From Paenalicyclobacillus macrosporangiidus (GTDB lineage: Bacteria > Bacillota > Bacilli > Alicyclobacillales > Alicyclobacillaceae): DNA of 64,000 nt. Under the pieces are notes generated by a model, which was given only the letters and a program-made list of their open reading frames with translations, was not told where the DNA came from and did not search any database. The stretch is from NCBI RefSeq assembly GCF_900116805.1, contig NZ_FPBV01000001.1, positions 62,001 through 126,000 on the forward strand, in the 5' to 3' direction. The translations under genes and the position numbers were made by a program. How positions within the stretch are numbered: the first letter of the stretch is position 1; the number at the start of each line of letters is the position of its first letter. This document shows, in pieces, positions 1-7,635 of the stretch.

Positions 1-2249
1 AGAAGTTTTTGCACCGCACATTTGTCGGGCAGAAGCGCTTCTCCATCGAGGGCGTCGACATGCTGGTGCCGATGCTGGACCGGCTCATCTACCTCACCGT
101 TCAGTCCGGGGCGAGGGATGTGATGATCGGTATGGCCCACCGCGGCCGCCTCAACGTGCTGGCACACGTCCTGGGCAAGCCGTATCAGGCCATCTTCTCG
201 GAGTTCCACGCGGCGCCGAACAAGGAACTGGTGCCCTCCGAAGGTTCCATGGGCATCAACTATGGCTGGACGGGCGACGTCAAGTACCACCTGGGGGCCA
301 GCCGCGACGTGGGCGATGGCCATGAGGTGCAGGCGCGTCTTCGCCTGGCCAACAATCCGAGCCATCTCGAGTTCGTCAACCCGGTGGTGGAAGGGTTCGC
401 CCGCGCCGCCCAGGACGACCGCGGACAGGCCGGCGCACCCGGGCACGACATGGACGCCGCCGTGGCGGTGTTGGTCCACGGGGACGCCGCGTTCCCTGGC
501 GAGGGCATCGTCGCGGAGACCCTCAACCTGTCGCGGCTGCCCGGTTACACGACGGGCGGAACGATTCACATCATCGCCAACAACCAGCTCGGGTTCACGG
601 CCGTCCCGGAAGAGGGCCGTTCCACCCGCTACGCCAGCGACTTGGCCAAGGGCTTCGAGATCCCGATTGTCCACGTCAACGCGGACGATCCGGAGGCGTG
701 CCTGGCCGCCATCGAGCTGGCGCACGCCTACCGGCAGGCATTTCACAAGGACTTCCTCATCGATCTCGTCGGTTACCGCCGGTGGGGGCACAACGAAGGC
801 GACGATCCGGTGATGACCCAGCCGCGCATGTACGACGTCATTGCCCATCATCCCACCGTGCGCGAGCTGTACGCCAAGCGCCTGTTGGAAGCCGGCATGG
901 TGCAGCCCGACGAGGTGGCGGAACTGGAGCGCCAGGTGCGGGATCGCCTGCGCCAAGCCTACAGCCAGGTCGGGGAAGAAAAGGACGAGGCGGAGCCGAC
1001 GTGGAAGCACGCGGGCCCGATGCAGTCCGTGCAAGCGCAGCCGGTCCCCCGCGAACAGCTGCAGGCGCTCAACGAAGCCCTGCTGGCACGGCCGGAGGGG
1101 TTCACGGTGTATCCGAAGCTCGACCGGATCCTGCAGCGGCGGCGGACCGCGTTCACCGAACCCGACGGGCGCGTGGACTGGGCGCACGCGGAAGCGCTCG
1201 CGTTCGCCAGCGTGCTTGCGGAGGGCATTCCGGTCCGTCTGACCGGGCAGGACTCCGAGCGGGGCACCTTCAGCCAGCGCCACCTGGTCCTGCATGATCA
1301 CCGGACCGGCCAGACCTACACGCCGTTGCAGCACCTTCCCCAGGCGCGCGCTTCGTTCGCTGTGCACAACTCTCCGCTGACGGAGGCGGCGGTCATCGGG
1401 TTTGAGTACGGGTACAACGTCCAGGCGCCGCAGACGTTGGTCTTGTGGGAGGCGCAGTTCGGCGACTTCGCGAATGCGGGACAGGTGTTGATTGACCAGT
1501 TCCTCTCGGCGGGCTTGGCCAAGTGGGGCCAGCCTTCGGGTCTGGTTCTCCTCCTGCCCCACGGATACGAAGGGCAGGGGCCGGAGCACTCCAGTGCGCG
1601 GCTCGAGCGGTACCTGCAGCTGTCGGCCGAGCACAATTGGCGGGTGGTGTACCCGACGACGGCGGCGCAGTACTTCCATCTGCTGCGCGACCAGGCGGCG
1701 CGCCTGACGGTCGACCCGCGGCCGCTGGTGGTGATGACGCCGAAGAGCTTGCTGCGCAATCCGCGCGCCGCTTCGACGGTGGACGAGTTGACGCAGGGCG
1801 GCTTCCAGCCGCTGTGGACGGAGCCACCGCGTCCCGGTGCCGATGCGGCAGCCGTGCGCCGTCTGATCCTGTGCACCGGGAAGGTCGGGGTCGATCTCGC
1901 GGCGGCCCTCGAGCAAGCCGGCCATCCGGAGTGGCTCGCCGTGGCGCGCGTCGAGCAACTGTATCCGTTCCCGGCCGATGCCGTGCGGCAGTGGGCGGCG
2001 TCGTTCCCGGGCGCGGCTGAACTGGTATGGCTGCAGGAGGAGCCGCAGAACATGGGGGCCTGGGGATATGTGCAGCCGCATCTGGCGGAGCTGTTCCCGG
2101 ACCTGCCCATCCGCTACGTCGGCCGTCCTGCGCGGTCCAGCCCGGCCGAAGGTCTGGCGGATGCGCATGAGCAGATGCAACGACAGATCATCGCCCAGGC
2201 CGTCAGTGAGCAGGGCCTGAGCGTGCATGCGGGGAGGGAATCGCGGTGA
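1..2249 (+). CDS. odhA: 2-oxoglutarate dehydrogenase E1 component, 5'-truncated by the window edge
   Basis: Thiamine-diphosphate-dependent E1 subunit that decarboxylates 2-oxoglutarate and succinylates the E2 lipoyl arm in the TCA cycle. The reading frame is open through base 1: the codons before the first possible start read E-K-F-L-H, as inside the family ([18 protein letters not shown]), so the start lies outside the window and about 190-200 N-terminal residues are missing. The visible 748 or so residues carry the ThDP/Mg region ([10 protein letters not shown], then IANNQ about 30 residues later) and the C-terminal transketolase-like domain. The stop codon overlaps the GTG start of odhB by 4 bases, so the two are translationally coupled. 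Identification is secure. Confidence 0.97.
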   Translation, partial: KFLHRTFVGQKRFSIEGVDMLVPMLDRLIYLTVQSGARDVMIGMAHRGRLNVLAHVLGKPYQAIFSEFHAAPNKELVPSEGSMGINYGWTGDVKYHLGASRDVGDGHEVQARLRLANNPSHLEFVNPVVEGFARAAQDDRGQAGAPGHDMDAAVAVLVHGDAAFPGEGIVAETLNLSRLPGYTTGGTIHIIANNQLGFTAVPEEGRSTRYASDLAKGFEIPIVHVNADDPEACLAAIELAHAYRQAFHKDFLIDLVGYRRWGHNEGDDPVMTQPRMYDVIAHHPTVRELYAKRLLEAGMVQPDEVAELERQVRDRLRQAYSQVGEEKDEAEPTWKHAGPMQSVQAQPVPREQLQALNEALLARPEGFTVYPKLDRILQRRRTAFTEPDGRVDWAHAEALAFASVLAEGIPVRLTGQDSERGTFSQRHLVLHDHRTGQTYTPLQHLPQARASFAVHNSPLTEAAVIGFEYGYNVQAPQTLVLWEAQFGDFANAGQVLIDQFLSAGLAKWGQPSGLVLLLPHGYEGQGPEHSSARLERYLQLSAEHNWRVVYPTTAAQYFHLLRDQAARLTVDPRPLVVMTPKSLLRNPRAASTVDELTQGGFQPLWTEPPRPGADAAAVRRLILCTGKVGVDLAAALEQAGHPEWLAVARVEQLYPFPADAVRQWAASFPGAAELVWLQEEPQNMGAWGYVQPHLAELFPDLPIRYVGRPARSSPAEGLADAHEQMQRQIIAQAVSEQGLSVHAGRESR

Positions 2250-3535
2250 GCGATGTAAAAGTTCCGGAGCTCGGCGAATCCATCGTCGAGGCGTCCATTC
2301 TCAACTGGTTGAAGCAAGAGGGAGATACCGTCCAGGAGGGCGACGCCCTCGCCGAGCTGGAGACGGACAAGGTGAACGTCGAGGTCATCGCCAACGAGAG
2401 CGGCGTGTTGCAGAAGATCCTCAAGGGGGCGGGGGAGACCGTCGCCGTCGGGGAGACCATCGCGGTCATCGCGGCGGCCGGGGCGGCTCCGGCACCGTCT
2501 CCTTCCCCTGCGGCAGCGCCCGCACCGGCGGCTGCACCGGCCAGCCCGGCGGCGTCCGCCGCACCGGAGCCTTCGGTCACCGGTCAGCCTGCGGCGACGC
2601 CGGCTTCCGCTAGCCCGGCCGCGGGCGGCGTTCAGGCGCCGCCGCCGGGGGCGGAGTTGATCCCGCCGCGGCCGACGCCGTCCATGCGCCGGATGCTTCG
2701 GGAACAGGGGGTCGATCCGGTGCAGATCACCGCCGCTCGCCCCGCCGCGGCACCCGTGCCTGAGGTCCGGCCGGCGCAAGCCGCCTCCGCGCCTGCGTCG
2801 TCCGTCGCGGAGGAGCAGGGTGCTCAAGACCTGCGGCCAGACGAGGAGCGCGTGCGGATGTCCCGCCGCCGTCTGACCATCGCGCGGCGACTGGTGGAGG
2901 CGCAGCACACCGCGGCGATGCTGACCACGTTCAACGAGGTCGACATGACCAAGGTGCTCGAGATCCGCAAGCGCCGCAAGGACCGGTTCAAGGAAGAACA
3001 CGGGGTCAGCCTCGGATTCATGTCGTTCTTCACCAAGGCGGCGGTGGCGGCCCTCAAGGCGTTCCCGCGCCTGAACGCGGAGATTCAGGGCGAGGACATG
3101 ATCCTCAAGTACCACTACGACATCGGCATCGCCGTGGCCACGGAGGGCGGACTGGTGGTGCCGGTCGTCCGGGACGCGGATCGGCTCAACTTTGCGGAGA
3201 TTGAGCAGGCCATCGCCGATCTGGCGGACAAGGCACGCAACAACAAGCTGACGCTGGCAGATCTGCAGGGCGGGACGTTCACCATCACCAACGGCGGCGT
3301 GTTCGGGTCGCTGTTCTCGACGCCGTTGCTGAACGGGCCGCAGGTCGGCATCCTGGCGATGCACGGCATCCAGCAGCGTCCGGTGGCGGTGAACGGCCAG
3401 GTCGAGATCCGGCCGATGATGTACATTGCCCTGTCGTACGACCACCGGATTGTCGACGGCAGCGAGGCGGTGCGGTTCCTGGTCAAGATCAAGGAACTGA
3501 TTGAGGATCCGGAGTCCTTGATGCTGGAAGGTTGA
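2246..3535 (+). CDS. odhB: dihydrolipoyllysine-residue succinyltransferase (E2 of 2-oxoglutarate dehydrogenase)
   Basis: E2 core of the 2-oxoglutarate dehydrogenase complex; transfers succinyl groups from the lipoyl arm to CoA. The 429 residues show the expected order: lipoyl domain (lipoylated Lys42 in ETDKVNVE), a long Ala/Pro-rich linker of about residues 75-140, a peripheral-subunit-binding domain starting near [10 protein letters not shown], and the catalytic domain ending with the active-site DHRxVDG motif. The start is GTG at 2246 within the odhA stop (GTGA overlap). A strong terminator follows immediately, so the E3 subunit must be encoded elsewhere. A QP/PTP-type hinge and the [11 protein letters not shown] start favour the succinyl- over the acetyl-transferase. 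Confidence 0.96.
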   Translation: MSDVKVPELGESIVEASILNWLKQEGDTVQEGDALAELETDKVNVEVIANESGVLQKILKGAGETVAVGETIAVIAAAGAAPAPSPSPAAAPAPAAAPASPAASAAPEPSVTGQPAATPASASPAAGGVQAPPPGAELIPPRPTPSMRRMLREQGVDPVQITAARPAAAPVPEVRPAQAASAPASSVAEEQGAQDLRPDEERVRMSRRRLTIARRLVEAQHTAAMLTTFNEVDMTKVLEIRKRRKDRFKEEHGVSLGFMSFFTKAAVAALKAFPRLNAEIQGEDMILKYHYDIGIAVATEGGLVVPVVRDADRLNFAEIEQAIADLADKARNNKLTLADLQGGTFTITNGGVFGSLFSTPLLNGPQVGILAMHGIQQRPVAVNGQVEIRPMMYIALSYDHRIVDGSEAVRFLVKIKELIEDPESLMLEG

Positions 3536-3539
3536 ACGG

Positions 3540-3567
3540 CGGGCCCGCATCCTGCGGGCCCGTTTTT
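3540..3567 (+). terminator. intrinsic terminator of odhAB
   Basis: A 10-bp GC-rich stem (CGGGCCCGCA pairing with TGCGGGCCCG), a 3-base loop and a run of five T. It lies 4 bases after the odhB stop codon. Confidence 0.93.
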
Positions 3568-3579
3568 GACGCTGGGTTG

Positions 3580-3623
3580 GCGTTTTGCTCCGCTCCTGCT
3601 GCGCAAGACACTTCGCAAAACGC
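3580..3623. repeat. inverted repeat upstream of the NarL-type regulator
   Basis: Perfect 9-base arms GCGTTTTGC (3580-3588) and GCAAAACGC (3615-3623) are separated by 26 bases, in the leader between the odhAB terminator and the response regulator gene. It could be an operator or a leader hairpin. No T-run follows, so it is not a standard terminator. Confidence 0.45.
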
Positions 3624-3737
3624 TCACGCACCAGGGGCGGAGCGGCGCGCCCGACCCCTCGATTTGACACGTGCACACAGGCCATCCCCTTGGTATGCTG
3701 GAGACAAACCGAAGTTGACATGAGGGGGCGAGTCAGG

Positions 3738-4421
3738 ATGACCAACGCGAGCGGAACGCGTGGGCCGATTCGGGTGCTGGTGGTGGACGACCACGAGTTA
3801 TTCCGCCAGGGTGTGTGCACTATCCTCAGCCGGGCCGGGGACCTGGAGGTGGTGGACCAGGCGGAGGACGGGCGCCAGGCGGTGGAGAAGTGCAGGCAGC
3901 ACCTGCCGGATGTGGTGCTGATGGACATCAACATGCCGGTGTGCGACGGATTGGAGGCGACCCGTCAAATCAAGCGGGAGCATCCCTACGTCAAGATCCT
4001 GATCCTGACCGTGTCGGACGCGGAAGAATCGCTGTTTGAAGCGGTCAAGTCGGGAGCGTCCGGGTATGTGTTGAAGAATGCGAGTCCGACGGAAGTGATT
4101 GACAGCGTCCGCCGCGTGAGCGCCGGGGAGCCGGTGATCCCGGGCAACCTGGCGATGCAGATCATCACCGAGTTCTCCAAGCCGGTGGTTCGGCCCGTGC
4201 AGCAACAGGTCGAGCAGTTGACCGAGCGGGAGATTGAGGTGCTGCGCTATCTGAGTGCGGGCGCGACCAACAAGGACATCGCCAACGCCTTGTTCATCAG
4301 CGAGAACACCGTCCGCAACCACGTGCGCAACATCCTGGAGAAGCTTCACCTGAGCAATCGGGTGCAGGCCGCGGCCTATGCGGTGCGCGAAGGATATGTC
4401 ATGAAAAAGGAGGAAAATTGA
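3738..4421 (+). CDS. NarL/LuxR-family response regulator
   Basis: DNA-binding response regulator of 227 residues. The N-terminal receiver has the acidic pair in VVDDHELFRQG, the phosphorylatable Asp in LMDINMP and the conserved Lys in YVLKNA. The C-terminal LuxR-type HTH begins at LTEREIEVLRYL and contains NKDIANALFISENTVRNHV. The ATG at 3738 is preceded by AGGGGGCGAG at good spacing; an ATG at 3720 has no such site. The next gene is a PAS histidine kinase, the probable partner, although NarL-type regulators usually pair with HisKA_3 kinases and this kinase has a classic H-box. Because NarL proteins bind 7-2-7 inverted repeats, it is a candidate binder of the TAGTCCG palindromes in front of qox, nor and nar (inference). 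Confidence 0.93.
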   Translation: MTNASGTRGPIRVLVVDDHELFRQGVCTILSRAGDLEVVDQAEDGRQAVEKCRQHLPDVVLMDINMPVCDGLEATRQIKREHPYVKILILTVSDAEESLFEAVKSGASGYVLKNASPTEVIDSVRRVSAGEPVIPGNLAMQIITEFSKPVVRPVQQQVEQLTEREIEVLRYLSAGATNKDIANALFISENTVRNHVRNILEKLHLSNRVQAAAYAVREGYVMKKEEN

Positions 4422-4487
4422 ACGCAGAGGGGATTCCACGGTCCGCATGCAGGGTGTGGCAGGTGTGTGACAACCGAGTGAGCGGAA

Positions 4488-4517
4488 TTGACGGAAGATC
4501 CCGGGGTGTGACATAGT
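4488..4517 (+). promoter_or_regulatory. candidate sigma-A promoter for the PAS kinase gene
   Basis: TTGACG (4488-4493), an 18-base spacer and CATAGT (4512-4517), 37 bases before the kinase start. Judged by eye only. Confidence 0.35.
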
Positions 4518-4553
4518 GGTGGATGCGGTGGGGCATGTGGAGGTGAGCGGAAC

Positions 4554-5648
4554 GTGTTCAAGGACGTGTTGAATGATCTGGAGAGCGCCCTCAAGGAGCT
4601 GTCGGACATCAACCGGGCGCTCGACGAGGCGCTCGTGGTGGCGGTCACGGATCACCGCGGCAATATCACGTTCGCCAACGAGAAGTTCTGCGAGATCTCC
4701 AAGTACTCACACGAAGAGCTTCTGGGGCAGAACCACCGCATCGTCAACTCGGGATACCACTCGAAAGAGTTCTTTCGTCAGATGTGGCGCACCATCGCGC
4801 GCGGGCAGGTGTGGCGGGGGGAGATCCGCAACCGGGCCAAGGACGGCACGTACTATTGGATGGACACCACCATCGTCCCGCTGTTGAACGAGCGCGGCAA
4901 ACCGTACAAATACGTCTCCTTCCGCATCGACATCACTGAACGAAAGCGGGCGGAGGAGTTGCTCCGGCGGTCGGACAAGATTGAGGCTGCCGCCCAATTG
5001 GCTTCCAGCATCGCGCATGAGATCCGCAATCCGTTGGCCGCCATCAAGTGGTCGCTGCAGACGCTGCAGTTGGAAGGCGACGAGAACCGCAAGCAGGTGG
5101 ATCTGATCCTCTCCGAGATCGATCGCATCGACGGCATTGTCGGCGACTTCTTGATGTTGGCCAAGCCGGGGGACTCCGCCGTACAGATGGGGGACATACG
5201 GACGCTGCTCGCCAGCACGGTGCAGCTTATGCAGATTCACGCGCGCAAACAAGGTGTCCGCATCGTCATGGACTTCGCGGACCCGCTCCCGTCTGTCCGC
5301 ATGGCGGAGAGCCAGATGAAGCAGGTGTTCATCAATCTCATCAAGAACGCCATCGAGGCGATGCCGGGCGGCGGCCAGATCACGGTGCACGCAGAACCGC
5401 TGGAGCCCGGCCGCGTAAGGGTGCGCGTGGTGGACCAAGGGCCTGGCATCCCCGAAGATCAACTCGCGCGCCTCGGGGAACCGTTCTTCACGACGAAGGA
5501 AAAAGGAACCGGTCTGGGTCTCATGATCAGCGACAAAATTGTCAAGCAGCACGGCGGCACGCTGTCCATCCAAAGCCAGGTCGGCAAGGGGACGACGGTA
5601 GAAGTGGTGCTGCCGGCGGCGGGCGGTTCGACGTCGAGTGCATCGTGA
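4554..5648 (+). CDS. PAS-domain sensor histidine kinase (soluble)
   Basis: Cytoplasmic histidine kinase of 364 residues without membrane segments. It has a short helical lead, one PAS domain (about residues 22-130, including GQNHRIVNSG and NRAKDGTYYW), a HisKA domain with the H-box SIAHEIRNPLAAIK, and an HATPase domain with N-box NLIKNAIEAM, DQGPGIP and GTGLGL. The PAS sequence resembles the FAD-binding PAS of NifL/Aer-type redox sensors, so a cytoplasmic redox or oxygen input is plausible but not shown. Translation starts at GTG 4554 behind GGAGGTGAG. It lies 132 bases downstream of the NarL-type regulator and upstream of qox. Confidence 0.92.
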   Translation: MFKDVLNDLESALKELSDINRALDEALVVAVTDHRGNITFANEKFCEISKYSHEELLGQNHRIVNSGYHSKEFFRQMWRTIARGQVWRGEIRNRAKDGTYYWMDTTIVPLLNERGKPYKYVSFRIDITERKRAEELLRRSDKIEAAAQLASSIAHEIRNPLAAIKWSLQTLQLEGDENRKQVDLILSEIDRIDGIVGDFLMLAKPGDSAVQMGDIRTLLASTVQLMQIHARKQGVRIVMDFADPLPSVRMAESQMKQVFINLIKNAIEAMPGGGQITVHAEPLEPGRVRVRVVDQGPGIPEDQLARLGEPFFTTKEKGTGLGLMISDKIVKQHGGTLSIQSQVGKGTTVEVVLPAAGGSTSSAS

Positions 5649-5678
5649 TGCTTCACACGGCAGGAGAGGGGGAAGCGC

Positions 5679-6272
5679 TCATTTGGCCCGGCGCTCGTGC
5701 TCCTCGCGGTCACGGGTGCGTTCTTCTTTTTCCATCTCCGTAAACAGCCGCTCCAAGCGGGACAGCTCGTCGGTGGCTCGGCGCACCTCTTGGTTACTTC
5801 CGTCCCCGTGCAGCGGAAACAGCAAAAACCGGATGGCGGCCAGGGACGTCCGCACTTCGTTCACCACGCTCCACGGCAAGACCTGCGGCTCGTGCACTTC
5901 CATCGCCAGCCGCTTCTGCCGTTCTTTCTGCTCCCGGTGGGAGTATCCGAGCCACGCGATACAGGAGTAGCCTATCATCTCCAGCAGCAGTGTGGACGGG
6001 ACCACACCGGTGTGCATGGCGACGTACACGTCTACGGCGGTGAGGACGACGCCGAGCCCGATGGCGATGGTCAACCCCAAAAAGTATCCCACGGCACCCA
6101 GGATGATCATCCCCGCGGCGAAGCCGGCATGACCGGCGGACAGACCCCATACGCACAGGACCAGCGCCACCGCCGCCGCGAACAGGTGTGCGCGGTTCCG
6201 CACGAATCTCACCAGCCGCTTATCCCATTTCGAACACCAAGCGTGAATTCGGTCCACGGATTTCAACGCCAT
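5679..6272 (-). CDS. membrane protein with a degenerate histidine-kinase dimerisation helix
   Basis: Unrecognised 197-residue protein. It has a basic N-terminus, then about four hydrophobic segments between residues 30 and 110, then a soluble charged tail. The tail contains SVVNEVRTSLAAIRFLL (about residues 135-151), which copies a kinase H-box (HEIRTPLAAI) but has Asn138 where the phosphorylated His belongs. A second helix (ATDELSRLERLF) fits the rest of a DHp hairpin, and there is no ATPase domain. The ATG at 6272 has AAGGGGGCG upstream. It is convergent with the PAS kinase, 30 bases apart. It may act as a partner or modulator of a kinase; this is inference. Confidence 0.7.
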   Translation of the reverse strand: MALKSVDRIHAWCSKWDKRLVRFVRNRAHLFAAAVALVLCVWGLSAGHAGFAAGMIILGAVGYFLGLTIAIGLGVVLTAVDVYVAMHTGVVPSTLLLEMIGYSCIAWLGYSHREQKERQKRLAMEVHEPQVLPWSVVNEVRTSLAAIRFLLFPLHGDGSNQEVRRATDELSRLERLFTEMEKEERTRDREEHERRAK

Positions 6273-6306
6273 CGCCCCCTTATACCGGGCGCACGGAGCC
6301 GGTGCG

Positions 6307-6330
6307 CCGCTGGCCCGCGCGGGCCAGCGG
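6307..6330. repeat. 24-bp perfect palindrome
   Basis: CCGCTGGCCCGC (6307-6318) is followed directly by its exact reverse complement (6319-6330). It lies 35 bases upstream of the minus-strand membrane protein start, in the 349-base region between that gene and qoxA. It may be an operator or a hairpin; no T-run is present. Confidence 0.6.
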
Positions 6331-6431
6331 ACGTGCGTGGCCTGTTTGCCAGAATCTTTGCGGAAACAATCACTCGAGACCAGTGTGCACCCACGGCGGG
6401 GGGTTGCGCCAGCCCTTGCGGGACTATTCAC

Positions 6432-6449
6432 ATAGTCCGAACGGACTAT
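6432..6449. promoter_or_regulatory. 7-2-7 palindrome, site 1 upstream of qoxA
   Basis: ATAGTCCGAACGGACTAT is a perfect inverted repeat with a 2-base centre. It is the best copy of a motif that recurs upstream of qoxA, nor, nar and a universal stress protein gene. Its geometry is that of NarL-family sites. A lone half-site GGACTAT lies at 6421-6427. Confidence 0.7.
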
Positions 6450-6461
6450 TTTCAAATCCCA

Positions 6462-6479
6462 TTGGTCCGATTGGATGAT
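6462..6479. promoter_or_regulatory. 7-2-7 palindrome, degenerate middle site upstream of qoxA
   Basis: TTGGTCCGATTGGATGAT matches site 1 at 12 of 18 positions. It is centred 30 bases after site 1 and 22 bases before site 3. Confidence 0.35.
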
Positions 6480-6483
6480 GTGT

Positions 6484-6501
6484 ATAGTCCATCCGGACTA
6501 T
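6484..6501. promoter_or_regulatory. 7-2-7 palindrome, site 3 upstream of qoxA
   Basis: ATAGTCCATCCGGACTAT has 7-base arms identical to site 1. Its centre is 52 bases from the centre of site 1, close to five helical turns, so both would face the same side of the DNA. Confidence 0.68.
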
Positions 6502-6524
6502 GTCGAATCGTGTCGAATGGTCCA

Positions 6525-6540
6525 TGTGAGCTAGTTCCAA
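6525..6540. promoter_or_regulatory. weak CRP-type dyad upstream of qoxA
   Basis: TGTGA-GCTAGT-TCCAA matches TGTGA-N6-TCACA at 8 of 10 positions. It is reported because three other respiratory promoters here carry 9-of-10 versions; alone it would not be convincing. Confidence 0.3.
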
Positions 6541-6621
6541 AATGAGCGGTCTAGGTCTGCCGAAGGGCTTGTCGACAGATGTACGGTTGTAACCGGAACT
6601 GCAGAAAGGAGTGGACCGCGC

Positions 6622-7614
6622 GTGAAGCGGACCCAATTGCGCAAGCCAAACCGTGTCTTGGCGCTCGCGGCGCTGACAGCGTTGCTGGTGTCGGGCTGCG
6701 GGCCTGAGTATCTGGTCCTTCATCCCGTTGGACCGGTTGGCCGGGAGGAACTGAACCTCATTGTCCTGTCCACCGTCCTGATCTTGATTGTCGTGATCCC
6801 TGTCCTCGCACTGTTGGTATACATTGTCTGGCGGTATCGCGACAAACCGGAGAACGACGCACCGTACACGCCGCAGTGGTCGGAGAGCAAACTGCTGGAG
6901 GCGGTCTGGTGGGGCATCCCGATTGTGATTGTCGCCATCTTGGGCTTCTACACCGGTAAGTCCACCTTCAAGCTGGTGGAACCGCCGCCGTCGGATGCCA
7001 AACCGTTGACCATTCAGGTCACGTCGCTCGACTGGAAGTGGCTGTTCCAGTATCCAGGGCAGAACGTGGCGACGGTCAATTACGTCGAGATCCCGGTTGG
7101 CGTTCCGATTCAATTCGAGTTGACGGCCGACGCGCCGATGAACTCGTTCTGGGTGCCGCAGTTGGGCGGCCAGGAGTACACCATGCCCGGAATGGCGATG
7201 CGGCTGTGGCTGGAAGCGGATCAGCCGGGAACGTACTACGGGCACGGCGCGAACTTCACAGGCAAAGGGTTTGCGCACATGGACTTCCAGGTCAAGGCGG
7301 TATCCCAGCAGGAATTTGACCAGTGGGTGCAACAGGTGAAGGCCAACTCGCCTGCGCTGACACTGGCGGGTTACCAGCAGCTCAAGCAGCCGAGCGTGGT
7401 CGGAACCGCTTCGTACTCGTCCTTCCCGCCCGGGTTGTTCAATGACACGGTGTGGGCGAACGGCGGCCGCTACATGCCGGAGATGATGGATGACATGACT
7501 GGTATGCAAGGCCATACGGCGGACGCCGGAAAGTCGGACCAGACGAGCGGGATGTCCTCCATGCCGGGGATGGAGATGGACGGCAAACAGACCGCTGACC
7601 ATTCGGGACACTGA
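6622..7614 (+). CDS. qoxA: cytochrome aa3 quinol oxidase subunit II
   Basis: Membrane-anchored subunit II of a heme-copper terminal oxidase. The 330 residues begin with a lipoprotein signal (lipobox VSGC, Cys26), followed by two membrane helices (about 45-70 and 90-115) and a periplasmic-side cupredoxin domain. The CuA ligands are absent (Cys26 is the only cysteine), and the region SFWVPQLGGQEYTMPGM fits quinol oxidases rather than cytochrome c oxidases. The last 46 residues form an unusual Met/His-rich tail (9 Met, 3 His). GTG start at 6622 with AAAGGAGTGG upstream. First gene of qoxABCD-ctaA; preceded by palindromic operators. Confidence 0.95.
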   Translation: MKRTQLRKPNRVLALAALTALLVSGCGPEYLVLHPVGPVGREELNLIVLSTVLILIVVIPVLALLVYIVWRYRDKPENDAPYTPQWSESKLLEAVWWGIPIVIVAILGFYTGKSTFKLVEPPPSDAKPLTIQVTSLDWKWLFQYPGQNVATVNYVEIPVGVPIQFELTADAPMNSFWVPQLGGQEYTMPGMAMRLWLEADQPGTYYGHGANFTGKGFAHMDFQVKAVSQQEFDQWVQQVKANSPALTLAGYQQLKQPSVVGTASYSSFPPGLFNDTVWANGGRYMPEMMDDMTGMQGHTADAGKSDQTSGMSSMPGMEMDGKQTADHSGH

Positions 7615-7635
7615 GCCGGAAAGGGGCGAAAGAAG

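Noticed and set aside
3664-3699. TTGACA and TATGCT as a promoter for the NarL-type regulator gene
   Set aside because: The spacer is 24 bases, too long for a sigma-A promoter.
2114-3934. Long antisense frame across odhB and the following intergenic region
   Set aside because: Arg-rich shadow frame that crosses the strong terminator; no ribosome site or homology.
6622-7614. Annotation of this gene as cytochrome c oxidase subunit II (CtaC)
   Set aside because: The CuA cysteines are absent and the cupredoxin region follows the quinol oxidase pattern, so QoxA is the better call.
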